Source: Apostichopus californicus
Taxonomy: Eukaryota > Echinodermata > Holothuroidea > Aspidochirotida > Stichopodidae
Direction: 5' to 3'
Assembly (NCBI GenBank): GCA_020650975.1
Contig: JAIPMN010012881.1
Location: forward strand, 1 to 22,136
DNA length: 22,136 bases
A program made the translations under genes and the position numbers. Every line of letters begins with the position of its first letter. The first letter of the stretch is position 1. The notes beneath the pieces were generated by a model that was not told where the DNA came from, ran no database searches, and saw nothing but the letters and a program-made list of their open reading frames with translations. Positions 20,585-22,136 of the stretch are shown here, one piece after another.

Positions 20585-21230
20585 ATGAAGTTGTGGTTAA
20601 TATTTCTCACCTTTCATTTACCAATGATGGTAACAACGATTCCACCTATTCGAGTCAGTTTTCTATATAGTGAAACTGGTCAGACATTGGATGTTACACA
20701 ATTGGGCCCTGCTATCGACATAGCGTTGAAGAAAGTATCTGAACAAGTTGATAAAGGGGAATTACTGAACTTTACTTTTACAAAGTTTGAAAGAACAACT
20801 GTGCGAGGTGGACGAGTCATCGGGGTGGGACTCGTGGCAGACCTGGTTCAAATGCAGGACATTAATGTCGTCTTTGGACCTGGTATCAGCGCAGAGATGT
20901 TCAGTATAGCGGATCTGGTATCCTACTGGAACATTCCTGCTATTACAGGAGGTGCAATTACAGCCGACCTTGAGGACAGGACGCGGTTTACGACCTTTAC
21001 TCGAACTTCCTTTCGAGCTGAAGCAATGGGAAATTTCCTGTCTTCTTTGTTTGGTAAATACAATTGGACAATTTGTAGTGTTATGTATACACGTCGCGGG
21101 ATCTTTAGCTTACTATCGAATGCTGTTCTTGGCGTTCTGGATCGAGATAAGATTCAAACCATTCCTTTGTCGATTGACGATCGACCAAATGTTACGGTGT
21201 TGATCAACGAGGCGAAAAAAAAATCTCGAA
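20585..21230 (+). CDS. Receptor exon C: signal peptide and first lobe of an ANF_receptor domain, divergent copy
   Basis: This exon has 215 codons plus one base and ends at the same CGAA|GTAAGT donor (GT at 21231-21232), phase 1. The signal peptide is MKLWLIFLTFHLPMMVTT or close to it. About 114 of 182 aligned residues match exon A (63% by hand count), with the same landmarks: GPAIDIALKKVSEQV, NFT (62-64), AEMFSIADLVSYWNIPAITG, LEDRTRFTTFTRTSFRAEA, ICSV and LGVLDR. It keeps the family's GPG loop (VVFGPGIS) that A and B have changed to GHPS, but also lacks the usual cysteine there. Extra N-glycan sites are NWT (160-162) and NVT (202-204). It looks like the more conserved, older member. In the first few codons past the donor the frame stays open but is intronic. 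Later exons, if present, lie beyond 22136. Confidence 0.82.
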
Positions 21231-21929
21231 GTAAGTTTTTATTCGTTTGTTCTAAATGTATATTCTCTAGGTATACTGCAATGGGTTGTTAAACCGCGAA
21301 CATCATAATTATAATTATGCGATTATTTCATTAGTTGTCTTTCTAGCATCTCTCTAATCGTTGGTTCTCTAGAGAGAAACAATTCGTTTTCTTTAGCAAC
21401 TGCGAAGATGATGCGGTAGTCTCATGGCCGCTTTGCATCTCGCTCTGCCGCCGTGTCCATAAATCTCCGGGGGATACCCGTGCCTGTTATCCACTACTGC
21501 ACATCATCATCGCACCCATTTCAATACCACAAACAGAACCCAACATTCCTTTGTTCAAAGTTCCCAAGTTCAAAGTGTAACCAAGCCCTCAAATGAATGC
21601 AGGGGTTTCGACGCCCCGACACAGGTTTGAGTTGGGGTGGGGGAAGGAGTCGTACCCTTGTTCAGCGTTGCTGAACGTGCCGTCTATGGAGGCACCACGC
21701 CCCTGTATTGTTCATACTTGCGGCCTAGGGTTCGAGGGGCTACCTATGGGACCATAGTATAGTTGTGAGGAACGGGAGCTTTGAAAACGTCTGGAATTAA
21801 GACCTTTGTGAAGTCTCAGGACCAAAGGTAAAATTAATTGTGATCTATTTCATGCTTTGAGGCCGATTTAAAGTTCATTGTTCTAAAAGCTATTGATGGT
21901 CCCGTGAACCTCCCCCCTATGTTTTTTTT
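21231..21929. other. Stretch after receptor exon C; repeat-like, no exon recognised
   Basis: The base composition turns more GC-rich from about 21400, with G-rich patches (GTTGGGGTGGGGGAAGGAG near 21634). The sequence looks like old repeat debris but I cannot name a family. No second-lobe exon is evident in these 700 bases. Confidence 0.4.
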
Positions 21930-21939
21930 GATCAGCTAC

Positions 21940-22025
21940 CACCGCCAGAGATGTTGATTGGCGGGCCTCCCGCTTTATATGCGGTAACCATAACCACTAG
22001 GCTATAGACGCTGATTGAATGTCCA
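21940..22025 (-). mobile_element. Possible tRNA-like SINE head, degraded
   Basis: On the minus strand TAGCCTAGTGG (near 22006-21996) fits the pol III A box exactly. It is followed by GGTTA and then an anticodon-arm-like hairpin, CCGC ATATAAA GCGG, with T at the position of U33. No B box follows where expected; the sequence runs into GGCCCGCCAATCAACATC. A diverged or recombined SINE head is the best guess. Confidence 0.35.
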
Positions 22026-22087
22026 GAGGTTCGAAAACGGTAAGAAGGTCGTAATTCCACTGTAGGCGTTTGTCACCTGTATCGAAC

Positions 22088-22132
22088 AAAACACCCCCCC
22101 CCCACCACCACACACACACGCACACCCGAACA
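22088..22132. repeat. Poly-C and (CA)n simple repeat at the right edge
   Basis: A run of about 11-12 C is followed by CACCACCACACACACACGCA. A similar poly-C then CACACCC block lies at about 901-918 at the other end of the window. Confidence 0.8.
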
Positions 22133-22136
22133 TACA

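Overview
This looks like intergenic and intron-rich DNA from an invertebrate animal. The coding pieces are split by GT-AG introns, the base composition is AT-rich, and non-LTR retrotransposon remains, a tRNA-derived SINE and several satellites are present. A deuterostome, perhaps an echinoderm such as a sea cucumber, fits the mix of receptor-type ANF-domain genes and Tx1/L1-like LINEs. That placement is inference and I hold it loosely. No retrovirus-like, LTR or Polinton fossil was recognised.

The plus strand carries three related exons, at 6207-6861, 15758-16412 and 20585-21230. Each begins with its own ATG and signal peptide. Each then encodes the first lobe of an ANF_receptor (periplasmic-binding-protein-like) ligand-binding domain. 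Each ends in the same phase at an identical CGAA|GTAAGT donor. The family is most likely the extracellular region of receptor guanylate cyclases (natriuretic peptide receptor or egg-peptide receptor type). I see no second-lobe, transmembrane, kinase-homology or cyclase exon between the copies. They could be alternative first exons feeding one shared downstream gene body beyond the right edge, or exon-level tandem duplicates that lost their gene bodies. This is the most interesting feature of the window.

The minus strand at the left holds the start of a different gene. A 97-nt first exon (3663 to 3567) encodes a clean signal peptide and a lysine-rich stretch. A 266-nt exon (1338 to 1073) follows in matching phase. 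The 2.2-kb intron between them is largely filled by a GAAATGA-rich satellite with a 169-bp higher-order period. The protein is secreted but I do not recognise its family.

The region between receptor exons 1 and 2 is a repeat graveyard. In order it holds a CR1/L2-like LINE 3' remnant (about 7770-8305), a 25-bp minisatellite (8350-8865), a badly broken Tx1/L1-like LINE (about 9480-13392) and a diverged 133-bp tandem repeat (14622-14955). Between exons 2 and 3 are a 21-bp repeat running into a long (TAA)n tract (17970-18127) and a 63-bp minisatellite split by a tRNA-derived SINE. That SINE carries a perfect 34-nt palindrome. A second, weaker tRNA-like SINE head lies at the right end.
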